This document shows positions 1 to 12,064 of a stretch of 64,000 bases of DNA, piece by piece. The translations under genes were made by a program, and so were the position numbers. The notes below the pieces were generated by a model. That model was not told the DNA's origin, ran no database searches, and saw only the letters and a program-made list of their open reading frames with translations. Within the stretch, counting starts at the first letter, position 1, and each line of letters begins with the position of its first letter. The stretch spans positions 6,557,310-6,621,309 of the forward strand of contig NW_022098049.1 in NCBI RefSeq assembly GCF_002288925.2, read 5' to 3'. This stretch comes from Delphinapterus leucas (Eukaryota; Chordata; Mammalia; Artiodactyla; Monodontidae).

Positions 1-735
1 TTACTAAAATAAAAAAACTATTAAAAATTTAAAAATTAAAAAGTTAAGAAAAAAGAAAGAAGCAAGCAACCAAAACAAAAAAGAAATCCACCAATGATGA
101 GAAGCACTAAAATGTATGCTTAAAAAAAAGTACAAGAGAAAAAAACCAAAATGGACTGACAGAACCCTAGGACAAATGGTAAAAACAAAGCTGTATAGAC
201 AAAATCACACAAAGAAACAAACACATACACTCACAAAAAGAGAAAAAGGAAAAAAAATTTGTGTGTATATGCATATATATATATGTGTGTGTATATATAC
301 GTGTATATATATATATGTGTGTATATATATATAAAATATATATATATTTTATATATATATAGGAAGAGAGCAACCAAATAAACAAATCTACCGATGATAA
401 TAAACTCTAAATACTAAACTAAGATAAACATAAAACCAGAAACAAATTTTAGATGCAGAAAGCAAAACCCAATTCTACAGTTTCTCCCAAAGTCCATGGC
501 CTCAATTTTGGGATGATTCGTTATCTATTCAGGTATTCCAGAGATGCAGGGTACATCAAGTTGATTGTGGAGATTTAATCCACTGTTCCTGAGGCTTTTG
601 GGAAGTCTGAGGTCTTCTGCCAGCATTCAGTAGGTGTTCTGTAGGAGTTGTTCCATGTGTAGATGTATTTCTGATGTATCTGTGGGGAGTAAAGTGATCT
701 GCACGTCTTACTCCTCCTCCATCTTGAAGGTCTTG
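1..735 (-). mobile_element. L1 5' UTR, antisense, runs off the left edge
   Basis: Read on the minus strand, this starts at about 735 with a sequence matching the start of cetartiodactyl L1 elements (CTTCAAGATGGAGGAGGAG) and continues leftward through 5' UTR sequence. The GC-rich middle expected of the family appears to be missing: the block about 585-735 joins directly to the block about 480-585. The part from 1 to 260 is A-rich on the plus strand, as in the pyrimidine-rich distal 5' UTR. ORF1 and ORF2 would lie before position 1. The assignment rests on remembered family sequence, not on an alignment. Confidence 0.65.
262..362. repeat. Compound TG/TA dinucleotide microsatellite
   Basis: Alternating (GT)n and (TA)n runs lie inside the antisense L1 5' UTR. 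The family has a short ATATAT stretch in about this place, which may have seeded the expansion (inference). Likely length-variable. Confidence 0.9.
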
Positions 736-1784
736 TTTAACTTTTCATACATAAGTCATGGCTCTTATAATAGTCATTATGCCCCTTGAGGCAAGGATGA
801 TGTGCTACATTTCGATAATTCCTCTGTGCACTTAAGGTATAGTAGGAATTGCACTGAACTTGGAGCTAGCAGTGCTGGTCCTCATCCCACCACTTATTGT
901 CCTTGAGACCCCAATGTGCTCTACAGATCTGAGTTGTATTTGTTCTCTGGTCATGTAGATTGGCAAAGGAATGGGGAGAAGCATGTGCTTCAGGGAAGCA
1001 GAGGAGCCTCAGTCTTCCTCCAAACTCCACACTCCAGAGGCCCTCCTTTTCACATGCTGCCTCTCCCCTTCTGCACTTCCTCCCCTTTGAAGTCCCAAAC
1101 CACTACCCCCAACATCCTTTGTCTTTAGCTGAAGATGGTATTTAAGGTGAGGGTTTTGGCCATTTTAATGAGTTACTCAGTTTTCCTACGTCTCTCCCAT
1201 GTATACATGTTCTTAAACTTAAGTGGGATTTTCTACTGTTAATCTTTCTCATGTCAATTTAGTTCTTAGACCAGCCAGAAAAACTTCAAAGTGTAGAGGA
1301 AATTTCTTTCTTCTCAACAAGGACATGAACCAAAATTTTCCTAATAGTTGAAGAACTAAGTATCAGTGGGGGAAATGGGAAAACATTGGAATCATCATCA
1401 TTGATCTAATAGCCCCAAATCAACTCCTTTGTCCTGCTGTTCTTACAGTTCACTTGCTCCTCATCTCTGCTCCAGCCTCACAGTCATGCCCAAGAAAGAG
1501 GATCAAACTGGGCCGTTGGTCACCATGCAGGGAAGAGTATCCTTGTTCAGTAGAGCTTTCCTTCTAGGTTTCCACAAGGGACATTTGCCAGTCTAGGCTC
1601 TTGACTTAAACCCTATTCTCCAGTTTAGTCTGTGGTGGTCAGGGTTATTTAGTTCCTACTGAACAAATCATGGTGACTTATAGTTAAAGAACCTCCTCCT
1701 ATAGTAGATCTGTTTGTTTATTTGTTAATTTGTTTTCTGCAGAGGTTCTTGAAGGTTTATCACACAGCCTTCCAAAGTTCATCT
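736..1784. other. Low-copy stretch, no exon or repeat recognised
   Basis: Begins at the outer edge of the antisense L1. It contains a C-rich, pyrimidine-rich patch near 1020-1110. Open frames here are short and match nothing known to me. Confidence 0.4.
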
Positions 1785-1885
1785 GCAAATGAGGAAATGT
1801 AGGCTCATGAATTTAAACGACTTATCCAAGGTCACAAAGCTTGTCAGTTGCATTACTCAAATTTGAATGGGTTTCATCCTTTTCC
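1785..1885 (-). repeat. MIR SINE fragment
   Basis: The plus strand reads as the reverse of the MIR core: GCAAATGAGGAAATGTAGGC, then a CCAAGGTCACAAAGCT block typical of MIR (the inverse of the AGCTGTGTGACCTTGG motif). Both ends are eroded. Confidence 0.55.
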
Positions 1886-2880
1886 TAGTTCTGTGTTTAC
1901 CATCATGTTTTATCCTTTCTTTGATTTTGCAGTGGTTGTTTACGGAAACATTTATATCCCCTTGTTTCTGATTCTTGATTCAGTAAAGACTGCAAACAGT
2001 CCTTCCCAATCATGAGTTTACAGGACACAGAAATGCTGACAAAGAGAAAATGGGAAAAGTACAAAATAATCGTGGATTGGAGGGTGTCTTAGGGAAATAA
2101 ATTTATGGACTATTTGGAAAAAGTATCTGCTGGAGCCTAGACATGACTTATCTGCCTGGCAGTAAAAGGAAAGAGAGACATCCAGAAACACATCCAAAAG
2201 ACAGTAGGAAAGGATAGTTATTGCAAAGGTGAAAGTTAGTAATGATATAGGCTCATGGTTCAGGGGACAAAAACTATAATACAATTCTTCTTCTCCTATA
2301 ATATCAGTATCATAGTTGGCTGGATAATTAAAAAGTTAGTAAAAATAAGGAAATCATAAAGCATGATGCATGTGTATCTTAAACATTTCATTTTAATGGA
2401 AGCTTACTAAAATATATTTATTGGTTAGTAATTTTATTTGAACCCAAGTGTTTCTTATTCAACTCAAATCTATTAAGAGGAGTGTTATGTTGCTTTTCTT
2501 CTAGAAAAAGCATGCATAATCTATTATTTTGTTTTATTTAAAATGAAGGTCAAACTTGAAGACTCTTGAAACAAGTTGGATACAAACCTTTTCTAGATCT
2601 TACATTGTGGTTTCTTGGTCTTTTAAAATTATTTTACCTGTACTTGATTAGATTACATAATTCAATTGCTTTTTAAAAGCAATTTGTACTTATTCAGTTT
2701 TTCCAAAGCATTCCACCTAGTTTTCTTAGCACCATAACATAAATTATTCTCTTTCCATGTTCATATTTTATCCATTTATATAATATTTAATTGAAATGCA
2801 TAATTATAACTAAAACTGGCGTAAACAGGTTTGGGAACAGATACAACTGACTTTTGGGATGTATATAGCAAGTAGGGGGA
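1886..2880. other. Low-copy, AT-rich stretch
   Basis: No gene recognised. The part from about 2390 to 2810 is strongly AT-rich with short A/T runs. The reverse-strand frame at 2018-2284 has no recognisable domain and no coding signature. Confidence 0.4.
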
Positions 2881-2929
2881 GCAACAGTGCAAATGTGCAA
2901 CAGAGAGAGAGGCCAAAATCTCAGCCTCT

Positions 2930-3489
2930 GTACACTGGTGCTGAAAAGAATCTTGGACATAGAGCTTTGGGTGATGTAGAAAAGAATAGCTTTATTGCTT
3001 TGCCAGGCAGAGGGGGACACAGCTGGCTCCTGCCCTTGAAAACTCCGTGTACCAACCCGGGAAGATTTGATGAAGAGTTTTATAGCAATAGTTTAAGGGT
3101 GGGGTTACTGCTAAGATTAGGGTGTGTCCAGGGCCTTCACTCCTTTAATCTGGTCTCAGGTAATCTTCTTGATGAGCTTCCCTGGTTCCTTTAGTTTGGC
3201 CTCAGTTGGTCTTCTCCGATATGGAGAGTACTGACATCCTCCATTTGTTGAGTTTTAATTCTATTAAAGGGCTTAAAGATATTTTTGTGTGCCCTTTGGG
3301 GTGGAACCAGGACCCTGCCCCAAGGCTGTACTATTGTTTCTTGGCTGTTCCTTCCTTGACTCTGCATCCCTTCCCTTCCCTGATTAGCAACTGTTCGAAT
3401 CTACCCTTTGGAACTCAGGGAAGTTCATGGAGGCTGAACAGAAGGGTTCCCTGTGCCCAGGATCCCCTACAGGGTCCTGCTCAGTTTCA
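2930..3489 (-). mobile_element. Endogenous retrovirus LTR, antisense
   Basis: Read on the minus strand, the LTR starts with TG at 3489 (TGAAACTGAGCAGG). It contains a TATA box (TATAAA, 3079-3084) and about 90 bp further on a polyadenylation signal (AATAAA, 2991-2996), in the order expected of U3-R-U5. The U5 end is uncertain and could extend to about 2880. It resembles LTRs known from cetartiodactyl genomes, but I cannot name the family. No internal gag, pol or env sequence is seen beside it, so it is probably a solo LTR. The plus-strand open frames at 2859-3194 and 3206-3496 are by-products of this LTR. Confidence 0.65.
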
Positions 3490-5049
3490 AGAGTAGCTTA
3501 TAGCTATGAATGTTGAGATGCCAGTGGCATTAGTCAATAATTTTTAGAGAGGATAGAAAGCATCAGTTAATTTGCCAAAGCAATTGGTGATGGATGGTTA
3601 AAGGACTTTCTAATATAGTTGACTTTATATGTTTTCCACAGAATGAGAATCAGGAAGGCATGTTGCATTGATCCTCAATTCAGATCTTCAAGAAATGTTT
3701 GCTACATAAAAACCCTCTATTTAAAGTATATTCTGAATATTAGAGTATGGCACTTATGAGCCTTAAAACTGGAAGGGACCTAAAAAATCCCAATGATTTG
3801 CATCATTTGTTACCACCAATGAACAGTTTTATTTACCTCACAATACAGAACTCTTCCATTAAAAAAAAACAACAAAACAACTGCGATGACTAACCTCCAT
3901 TTCTTAAAGACTACTGTATTATTTTTCCTTTTACATTATTCAGAACATTCATGATGACATCAATATATTTTAAAGTAGTAAACAACGATCTCATTATTTT
4001 TCCCATGTCCTATGAAATACTGAAACATAGTTCATGGATCCTCCTCCACCTTACCAACTACATAGAACGCTTTAAGCCAAAAAGTACTACGTTGAGAACC
4101 ATGAACCTAGCCCAGTGCCCTCATTTCATAGTTGTGAAAATTGTAAGAAATTTGACTTTTTCCTTAATACAAAAATGAAAGCTAGACCCCAAAATTCACC
4201 TCTCCTTTAATCAAAAATCCAAAGACCCATTTCCTGCAATATTGACAATGAAGGAGGAATCCCCACACGTGGAGAATCATTCAGGTATCAGAAACCCAGT
4301 TGTTCAGCATTGTCTGAGTTCTGCCTGTGTAAGTCCAGTTCTTGTTGTCAAGAAATTAACGTGGTGGCCACTTGAGAATAATTCTCAACTCTCATGATTT
4401 GGCGTCCTAATTTCTGAATAAAAACCAATCTTGAGTTTCCAGGATTTAATTACAATTTCTAGGTTTTAATAATAAAGACTCTGAAGGTTTGTTGGACTTC
4501 AAATGTCCTTAAAACTTTTTTGATGAGTTAAGTGTAAACGAATAAAAAACGTATGCATTAACTTTCCCTTGGAATACATGTGGGTTTAAAAATTAAGGGG
4601 AAAAGGACTTGGCAAACTGGCTTTGAGACCTGCCAAAACCAAGACATTTAAAAAAAATAGCTCAAGACATTTGGAGAATCCTGAAGTCTGGTAAAGTTTG
4701 TCCCCCCTTTAAAGAACAAATGAGACTGAAAATAATTTTTGTAATGTTTAAGCATGGACATTCTTGCTAAAATAATGAACATTTATAAATAGCTTGCTAT
4801 TTTTTATTGCATACACACACACACAAATACATACAGAGGTACACATACAAATATATTTTGGCTTGCCTAAGTTCAAACATCAGTGAATATCAGCCTTACC
4901 TTGTTCCTCTTAACATTAACAGTATAAACAAACAGACAACAAAAAAAAACCCCACAAATACTCAAACACATATCACAGCATCATATTTGATATGGTGGGG
5001 CTATTCAATACTGACAAATCTTATTAAGTAACTATTTCTAATGATTTCC
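3490..5049. other. Low-copy stretch with A-tract and short CA repeat
   Basis: No exon is seen. There is an A-rich tract at 3860-3882. A few bases near 3765-3800 (ACTGGAAGGGACCT) recall an old mammal-wide repeat, but too little is left to assign. Confidence 0.35.
4808..4860. repeat. Imperfect CA-rich microsatellite
   Basis: A (CA)n core at 4809-4826 is followed by interrupted ACATACA units to about 4857. Confidence 0.8.
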
Positions 5050-5330
5050 CATTACCGACCCCAAACACATGAACCCTTAGTTTCCATGCTTTCCTTTCCC
5101 CAGACAAATCTACTTTTCAAAGCTTTATTTCCCAATTCCTCCCTATGTATACTCATTCTCCAGCAATGTGACATTAATTTCCATCACATTACTTACAAAC
5201 ACCTATCATTTCCACCTTCCCTTATTGTTCCTCTCTGTCTAAAATGTCACTCCATCTCCACCTACAAAAGTCTGAACCATTCAAAGTATACGCTCAAATA
5301 ATACTTCCTCATGACCTAGTTCATTATTTG
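5050..5330 (+). repeat. L2 LINE 3' fragment (probable)
   Basis: Pyrimidine-rich sequence with AAAATGTCACTCCATC and a CTCATGACC block near 5240-5315, which resemble the L2 3' region (AAATGTCACCTCC...CCTTCCCTGACC). Highly diverged. Confidence 0.4.
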
Positions 5331-6019
5331 TGTAATCTTGGCAAATCTCACCAGACTAGGCCCCTTTAAAAAATTGTTCTAAGTCTGTATCTTGCTTACA
5401 ATCTCAGTTCAAATCTCTTGGCATTACAGAGGTAAGGGGATAAAGGATAAATATTCCCAACCATTTCTCCAATCTTACTGGTTCCAACTGATTTGAGGAA
5501 TGGACCTGAGGATCCAGGTACAGATCAAATACAGCATTAATTTCACCACTGCTGAATCTGGACTGATGAAAATCACATGGCTTGCTCTGCTTCTAAACCT
5601 GATTTTTTCAGAATCCAATGATATGTGGCAAAACATATTATTAGAAGAAACTTGGAAATACGTCGTCAAGATATTCATAATTCTAGGCACTACTTGGGCA
5701 AATGCACAGGGTCAAATCAAATCTTTTCTGTCCAGTTCTGATGCAATAACCCCTCCCCTGGTAATGGATTACAATGGATGAGAGTGGAAATGGTGCCTGG
5801 CTGGGTTTTCTACAGCACTTGTAGGGAGTGGAAAACACCCTTCCTTGACATAGAAAGATCAACAATTAAATAGTCTTTCCCCAACCAATACAGGGCTACC
5901 ATACTGAGGTTCCTGTCTGCCTTCTAGCTCTGTCTTTTTTTCTTTCTCTTACAGATGCTCTGACCCAGCCTTAAGCTTATGGGTCCTTGAATAAATCACA
6001 TTTTCACTTATAATATATT
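5331..6019. other. Low-copy stretch, nothing recognised
   Basis: The plus-strand frame 5500-5781 (93 residues) and the overlapping minus-strand frames have no domain I recognise and no splice or initiation context that suggests a gene. Confidence 0.35.
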
Positions 6020-6270
6020 TATTTTTAACAAATATGTCCTTTGAAAATGTTGTTCTCTCTGTTTTGGAAAACTCCTCTTGTCTATCTGATACAACTATTC
6101 ATACCTGGAAAACTCAGCTCAGAAATTCTCTTTTGTAAACATTCACTGAGCCTCCTGGCAGAGTTGATTCATTTTTCAGTGTATTCCCTCGGTAGCTTGA
6201 CCATATCTTTGATAATACATAATGCACTGGCTTACAGTTTCTACCTACAATTTTCCTCCAGATGACTGTG
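6020..6270 (+). repeat. L2 LINE 3' fragment
   Basis: CTGGAAAACTCAGCTCAGAA, then CACTGAGCCTCCTGGC, follows the L2 pattern (AAGACTCAGCTCAAATGTCACC...CCTTCCCTGA). Old and diverged. Confidence 0.45.
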
Positions 6271-6525
6271 CACTTCCTATCATCTGGGTTTGCTATATAT
6301 AATCAATACTTAATATAGTCAATCATAAATAATTTTTATTTAAATATGGGTGGGTCTACTTGATAGACTGGCTTCTCTCATCAGGTCTGCACTGAGGATT
6401 AAATGGGTCTGACCCAGCAGGGGAATCACTTTATGCAAATTGGCTTGTGGGGGTGAGGGGAGACTGACAAGGTAGGGGATGTAGCAGATACAACATAGAG
6501 TTCCTTGCTTCAAGAAACTTGTCTA

Positions 6526-6645
6526 CGGAATTCCCTGGCGGTCCAGTGGTTAGGACTCGGTGCTTTCACTGCTGGGGCCCGGGTTCAATCCCTGGTTGGG
6601 GAACTAAGATCCCTCAAGCTGTGAGGCGTGGCCAAAAAAAAAAAA
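6526..6645 (+). mobile_element. CHR-type tRNA-derived SINE (short, CHR-2-like)
   Basis: Starts GGAATTCCCTGGCGGTCCAG and contains a tRNA-like B box (GGGTTCAATCCC) near 6583-6594. It ends in GTGAGGCGTGGCC and an A-tail (6633-6647). The direct repeat AAGAAACTT at 6512-6520 and 6646-6654 is the target-site duplication. The element is short because this subfamily lacks the long 3' tRNA-unrelated half seen in the copies at 36 and 38 kb. Confidence 0.92.
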
Positions 6646-6654
6646 AAGAAACTT

Positions 6655-7229
6655 ATAGTCTAGTATGCCCATTAATTTTATCATGCAGAACTCATGGTAG
6701 ATAATCAAAAAACCATAGTGCTTACCCTGCACCTGAGTAAAATTTATTTTGGTAATAAAAGGCTTTTCAATCATTAATTGTTTTATCCACTGAATACCAA
6801 AAAATGTAAATATCAATCAAAGTTACAGCTACCCCCTTTCCCGTTTTATCGCAGGCCTGCAGCCGTCTAGCTTTCTGCTATGGGAGGCCACGTGGTTAAT
6901 TTGTTCTATTTTTGTTTGCTGCTTTTTGTGAATCCAGGATTCTGATCCTTTGGGATTGGAAAGAGGCTAGGAGAGATAGAAAGAGCACCAGAGCTCTTAC
7001 ATGATTAATATTGGCATGAACTGGTGTCACAGCTTCTGAATTTTGTTGGTATTTACAGCTGGCTCTTTTATTGGGGGATTTGTACATTATTTGGAGATAC
7101 CCCCTCTTATCACTTTGATCTCCTACTTGCAGCTTTCCTGATGATAATCATACACTCAGCCTAGCTGGTCACATCTTTTCCCTTTGGACTTGGTTTTTGT
7201 TAGACCACCTCCCTATCTTTCACAGGTAA
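6655..7229. other. Low-copy stretch, nothing recognised
   Basis: AT-rich to about 6820, then mixed composition. No gene or clear repeat was recognised. Confidence 0.35.
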
Positions 7230-7455
7230 TGGAAATGAAGTCATAGTCATAGTGCTTTAATAGTTCTAGTACTTAAGTCAACTTGGGTTCAAATATACGT
7301 TCATCACTTTAGTGACCCTGGACATATTACTAGATCTTTCTAGGACTGAGTTTCTTCATCTGTTAAAATGGAGATCATTATAGTATTAGCAAAAGATTGG
7401 TTGTAAAGGTTCACATAATGCATGTCAAGCACACTGTAAGTGTTCAGAAGTGATC
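7230..7455 (+). repeat. MIR SINE
   Basis: Shows the MIR order: a tRNA-like start with AACTTGGGTTCAAATATACG, then GTGACCCTGGACATATTAC, TGAGTTTCTTCATCTGTTAA, and a GTAAGTGTTCAG 3' end. Confidence 0.65.
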
Positions 7456-7599
7456 TATTATTATATATCATTTTTGTTTTTTAAAATTACTGTTTCTAAA
7501 TGGAGTACTTGTTTTCTATCTAAAAATAGAAAGCATTTAGATAAGGAACAGACTTTCTGCAAAAGTACAGACAACCAGCCTCGTGGTCTTAGACCATTT

Positions 7600-7935
7600 C
7601 GTTCACTTTTTAAAGCCTTGACCATGAGACAGGCTGTAGTTCGTGTCACCTCCTCATTCTTTTTGAGCCAGCAGCTCCCAGGATGTTCATTCTGTCGTGA
7701 AGGCAGAAGTGCAAGAGGCCTCGTCTAATCACAGGAATGCATCTGCCCACGTTATAACTGCTAACATTGCACTGGCCAAAGCCCCTTGGCCAAGCTCAAT
7801 ATCAGTGGAGTGGCCAAATGTGTTCTACCAGCTCTGGTGGGAAGTGCTACAAAGTCATATGGCAGGAAGCTCGAATGTATTCTTTCATCAAAGGGAGGGG
7901 GTAAGAATTGGGAGCAATAATACAATCTACCACAT
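7600..7935 (-). mobile_element. MLT1-type (MaLR) LTR, antisense
   Basis: The plus strand reads as a reversed MLT1: ATTGCACTGGCCAAAGCC, GGGAAGTGCTACAAAGTCAT, GAATTGGGAGCAATAATACA and CAATCTACCACA at the end. Read in the sense direction it starts TGTGG at about 7934. The inner (3') edge is unclear. This is an old endogenous retroviral LTR without internal sequence. Confidence 0.6.
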
Positions 7936-8424
7936 TGACACCACACTGACTATAGAGTGCTCAGTAAATAATCCCTCCTCTCTTTTGTATTATAGTAAGA
8001 TATCCTGCTCTCTTCAAAGAATCATCTGAGGTCGAATACATCTTCTGCGTTGTTAGTAGCTAGCTAGTTACTAAGCTAGGGCTGACCAGGTCAGGGATGC
8101 CCACGAAACTATAGAATGTCCTGGTGTGAGTTGTCTTGTATGAATATATATCGGTTGTGAGGTGATGGCAGAAGCCAGAAATCATGCTGAGAAGGTATGA
8201 TTGAGTTAAATGTAAGTTAGTAAGCACAAAATTAAACCGTGGATCAAAGAGGCATAAACAGGAAGTAGTAATCAAGATGGGGAACCAAAAGATCCAAAAA
8301 TAGAAGAGCTAGGAGTGAGGAGTGATTTGGGTCCAATAAGAAGTAGCCAGGAATGAGTATCTTGGGTATTTCAAATATCCAGAAGCCACCAATCTAGTGA
8401 AAATTGAGCATATTTATATACATA

Positions 8425-8640
8425 AAAGGACTTACTATTTACTGAGCACCTACTCCACCCCTAGCTCTGCTCTAGGCACTTTATATACATTTTGTCTTTC
8501 CCCATGAAATTGGATTCTTCTATAAATCTCAACCTTGTAAAAATGAAACAGATTTAACTATTATTTTTTATCAATATTCAGGAGGAAATTATTTCAAAAC
8601 ATAACTCTGAATGATTAAACAAATTATTTGAATATTCACT
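8425..8640 (-). repeat. MIR-type SINE fragment (probable)
   Basis: TTTACTGAGCACCTACTCC, then TCTAGGCACTTTATATACAT, is the usual reversed 3' region of MIR-like mammal-wide repeats. A further MIR-like piece (GGGAAGCTCAGGCTAAGAG) lies at about 8845-8890 and may belong to the same copy. Confidence 0.45.
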
Positions 8641-8890
8641 TCCTGCTTTTTCCTACCTAATTCATATAAGTTCATTCACATGTGATCTATTATTATTTTA
8701 ACAAATCCTGAGCACAGTTACATCATGTAAAGGGGAAGGAAGAAGCAAAATACAGCACTTACTCTGACCCATGCATAATTTCTCTTAGTTCTCCTCGTAT
8801 TACAGCAAAGTATTGATAGAGGATCTCCGTTCCTCATACCCCTTCACTGACAGGGAAGCTCAGGCTAAGAGAAGTTAAAGTAATGTCCCA

Positions 8891-9734
8891 AAGATCGGAC
8901 TTTAAAGATTGTGAAATTTTCATTACACCAAAATATCAACTTCTCTGAGAAGGTAATATTCTACCTACTAAATGCATCAAGAGTTGTAGTCTATGTCAAC
9001 TGGACCTTCATATATAAAGAGAAGCCAAATATGGTTGGGTAATCTAAACATCCCCTCTCCAGTTTATAAGCAAAACCCCAATGGCTCTCCATTATCAGCT
9101 TCAGTTTCACAGAGAGGTAGAGGATACTGCAATTATAAGCCAAAGATGTTTTTCCTACTCATGCCCTCCAATATGCATCTTGGATTCTCTGCATCACTGA
9201 CCAATAATTGTTGATAGTTGGCATTTATATAATCTCCCCTGTAATCTCAGATTTTTCCTTAGCAAGTAGACATTTCTTGAATGAGAAGTCATTACCCCCA
9301 TTTATGCCTGTTTTTGATACTTTCTGGCCAGTTTAAAGACTTTACTAGAATTCAGGAAATGAAGTGTTATTTTTAATTCCAACAATGAGTTTTAGAATTG
9401 TGTATCTGTTTATCTTCAATGCATTGTCTGAAGATTGAATTCATCCTGGGGGAGGGCGGGTATTTATTTATTTATCGGTAATCTAGTAGTTTAGTAAAGT
9501 GAAACACCTGGAATTTCTTCTGCTACTAAATGGCTCTCTGGAGAGCAGTGACAGCTTCCCAGGAACTCATTTCCAAAGTGCTTAGATTTTAGAGGAATTG
9601 GGTTTATAATCAGTTCTTATCATTACTAAGAGATTTCTAGAAGATTCTTTTCCTCAACAGTGAATTCATTTTTTTTCTCCTTAGAGGTACATTTTAATTT
9701 GAAGCTTCCAGCAGCAGTTCACTATAAAGGAAAG
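8891..9734. other. Low-copy stretch, nothing recognised
   Basis: Contains a small (TTTA)n patch at 9460-9475 and a G-rich patch just before it (about 9448-9458). No exon is seen. Confidence 0.35.
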
Positions 9735-9930
9735 GGTTTGTATGGCTTTGGGGCCAGACAGATCTGTGTAGAAGTTCCAGTTCTGTTATCTGGTATATTG
9801 GGATGGTAGACTTAAACTGTCTGAGCATTAATTTTCTAATCTGTAAAATGGGAATGAGAATACTGAACTCATAAGTTTGTTGTGGGGATTAAATTAGACA
9901 AGGCATGAATAACACTTTGCAATGTGAACT
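9735..9930 (+). repeat. MIR SINE
   Basis: GGCTTTGGGGCCAGACAGAT, then CTAATCTGTAAAATGGGAAT, TGTTGTGGGGATTAAATTAG and the MIR-like tail AACACTTTGCAATG. Confidence 0.65.
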
Positions 9931-10869
9931 AGAGGGGAGATGTTCAAGGTAGGAGAGTTGAGAGGTGATGACAGTCAAGGGATGTTGGAAATCTCCTGAT
10001 GTAATTATGTATTTCCTACCTTGATGGAATCCCTATATCAGAGGCTACTTTCAGTGTGAAATGAAGTGATCCATTGATTTACATTTAGCTGATGTTCCTG
10101 TGTGTTATAGGGGCTGATTAGTTCTCTTCCGTCCCTCACTAGACTCCCTCCTTGAAGGTGCAAGAGGGATGGTTATGTGATTTTTGCTATAAATGCCAAA
10201 GGAATAACCTTAGTGTCTTATGATATATTGTTACTTCAGTCCTAGAACAGATTCAATAAATAATTTCAGCAAGGGTTGAAACGTTATTAGGATTAGATAC
10301 TTCTACCCTTAAATTGATTAACAGGGCTAAGTAATATGACAGCTGTAGTGGATACTGTAGTACACCAACCAGATTCCCTTTCAGGGCTGAGGCATTTATT
10401 CCCCCATCTGCCAGGTGTGTTCCTCACTGTTGGCTCGCAGGTGAGTCTCTCTGGGAATTGCCCTGGGAAGCTGCTTTACTTAAATATTTGTTAAGTTCAC
10501 GTTCAGTGGTGGTTGTGGCTACAAAGGTCTGGCTCCCTTTCCTCAATAGAAAAACATAACTGCCTAAAGTGAATCCATTAACACTTGGTATTTATATCAC
10601 TTTTGTTCACTTTCTTGTAAGGACCGCCCCCCCCCCCGTGCTTTAAGCATGAGAATATATTAATGACCCATAAAATCTTTGGGAAAAAATGTCAGTGAGC
10701 ACAGACCAATCAGAGTTCAAGAGCCTGGGCTGAAAAGTTCACAAGTTGCCCAAATAGGAGGACTGATGGCACTTGGGAAGGCACCAAGGCAGCTATGTCA
10801 AGTACTTCTCTTCAGTTACTTAATTCGGATATTTACATTCTCTATGTCAAGTGTAATTCTTCTCCGTGC
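9931..10869. other. Low-copy stretch with a poly-C run
   Basis: No exon is seen. Eleven consecutive C residues stand at 10627-10637, which may be length-variable and error-prone in assemblies. Confidence 0.45.
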
Positions 10870-11165
10870 CATCTTTTAGGATTGTCCTTTCACACTTCTT
10901 CACCTGGATAACTGCTACCTATATTAGAAACTCCACTCATGAGTCACTTCTTCCAGGGAGTCTTCTCTGACTTTCAAAGACTATATTAATTTCTGCTCCT
11001 TTATGGTATTTATGAGATATAGGCCTAATGCTTTTGATACATTTACTTTGTTTTATTATCATTTCAGTCCTACTAGAAGTGTGTTCTTATACTTAGAAAC
11101 TTTTGTCCTGTAAATGGAGCAGTTATATTTACAAATCGTATTTGCTCAATCAGTATTTGCTAAAT
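10870..11165 (+). repeat. L2 LINE 3' end
   Basis: Shows the L2 order: CTTCCAGGGAGTCTTCTCTG, then TGTGTTCTTATACTTAGAAA and a TTGCTCAATCAGTATTTGCT end, equivalent to the CTCAATAAATATTTGTTGA terminus of L2. Confidence 0.6.
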
Positions 11166-11925
11166 TGAACTGAAACATAAAAAGGCCAGTTTTTACTATC
11201 ATTTCCATCTTTAACTGGCTGAGATGAAAAAAGATCACTTATGGCTCTACCGAATAGCAAGGAGTTGAATATTTTTTTAAAATCTCTGGAATCCTGGGTT
11301 TCCATTCCAACAGTATGCATTCAGCTATATGAGACCCAGACGGAAGGCTTTAGAGAGAAAGAGAGAAAAAGAATTTTTCCACTAGGAAATATAGAAGGAG
11401 ATCATTCTGCTCAATTGAGTGGCTATCACCTTCACAATTCTATAGCAAAACACAGCTATATGAGATCCTTCTGAAAATTGTTTTATGAAACAGTGAGCCA
11501 ACATAAGTTCAAAGCTCTCTTTTTCCTTCCATATTATAAAAGAAGATCATTATTTTTTCTATTAAAATGTTTATTTACTCAATTCTTGAAGACATTTACA
11601 CTTTTTCTGTCCTAAACATTCTCAGGTCACTTTGCACGTTATTCACGTCAATTATGCTGAATTTTAAAAATCTGGCCTTGGTTATACATCTCAGGCCTTT
11701 CATCACAAGTCCCTCTCTGTGAGAGTGGGTACTTTAAATAATCTTATTAGGGAAAAGAATAGATTGAGTGGTTTGAATTATAATTTCCCAACAGATTTCT
11801 AGTTCAAATAAAACTGTCTTTGGTTTAAATGTGGTTCTTTTTGTGCTATGGCAGGAAATAAGAAGGGACACATTTTTAGAGCTAAATATGGTGGATAAAA
11901 ACCCACAACATTTTGAAGAGACATA
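11166..11925. other. Low-copy stretch, nothing recognised
   Basis: Mixed, AT-leaning sequence. The 77-residue frame at 11241-11474 has no recognisable domain. Confidence 0.35.
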
Positions 11926-12020
11926 CTAGTGCAACTGATTTATTCTTTAGATCAAGAGACTAAGCAGTGAAGTAATTAGCCCAAGGTCATATACCTACTT
12001 AACCGCAGACACATGACCAG
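11926..12020 (-). repeat. MIR fragment
   Basis: GATCAAGAGACTAAGCAGTG, then TAATTAGCCCAAGGTCATAT, is a reversed MIR core. Confidence 0.5.
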
Positions 12021-12064
12021 ATCTTAGATGTTATTATTTTGCTTTAAAGAAGCAACTATAATTA

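Noticed and set aside
262..362. Alternating TG/TA tract as a CRISPR-like or regulatory array
   Set aside because: A plain dinucleotide microsatellite without spacers, in a mammalian L1 5' UTR.
6583..6594. tRNA-like B box suggesting a tRNA gene (also in the copies at 34, 36 and 38 kb)
   Set aside because: These are the tRNA-derived heads of CHR SINEs, with SINE bodies, A-tails and target-site duplications. No cloverleaf-competent tRNA was found.
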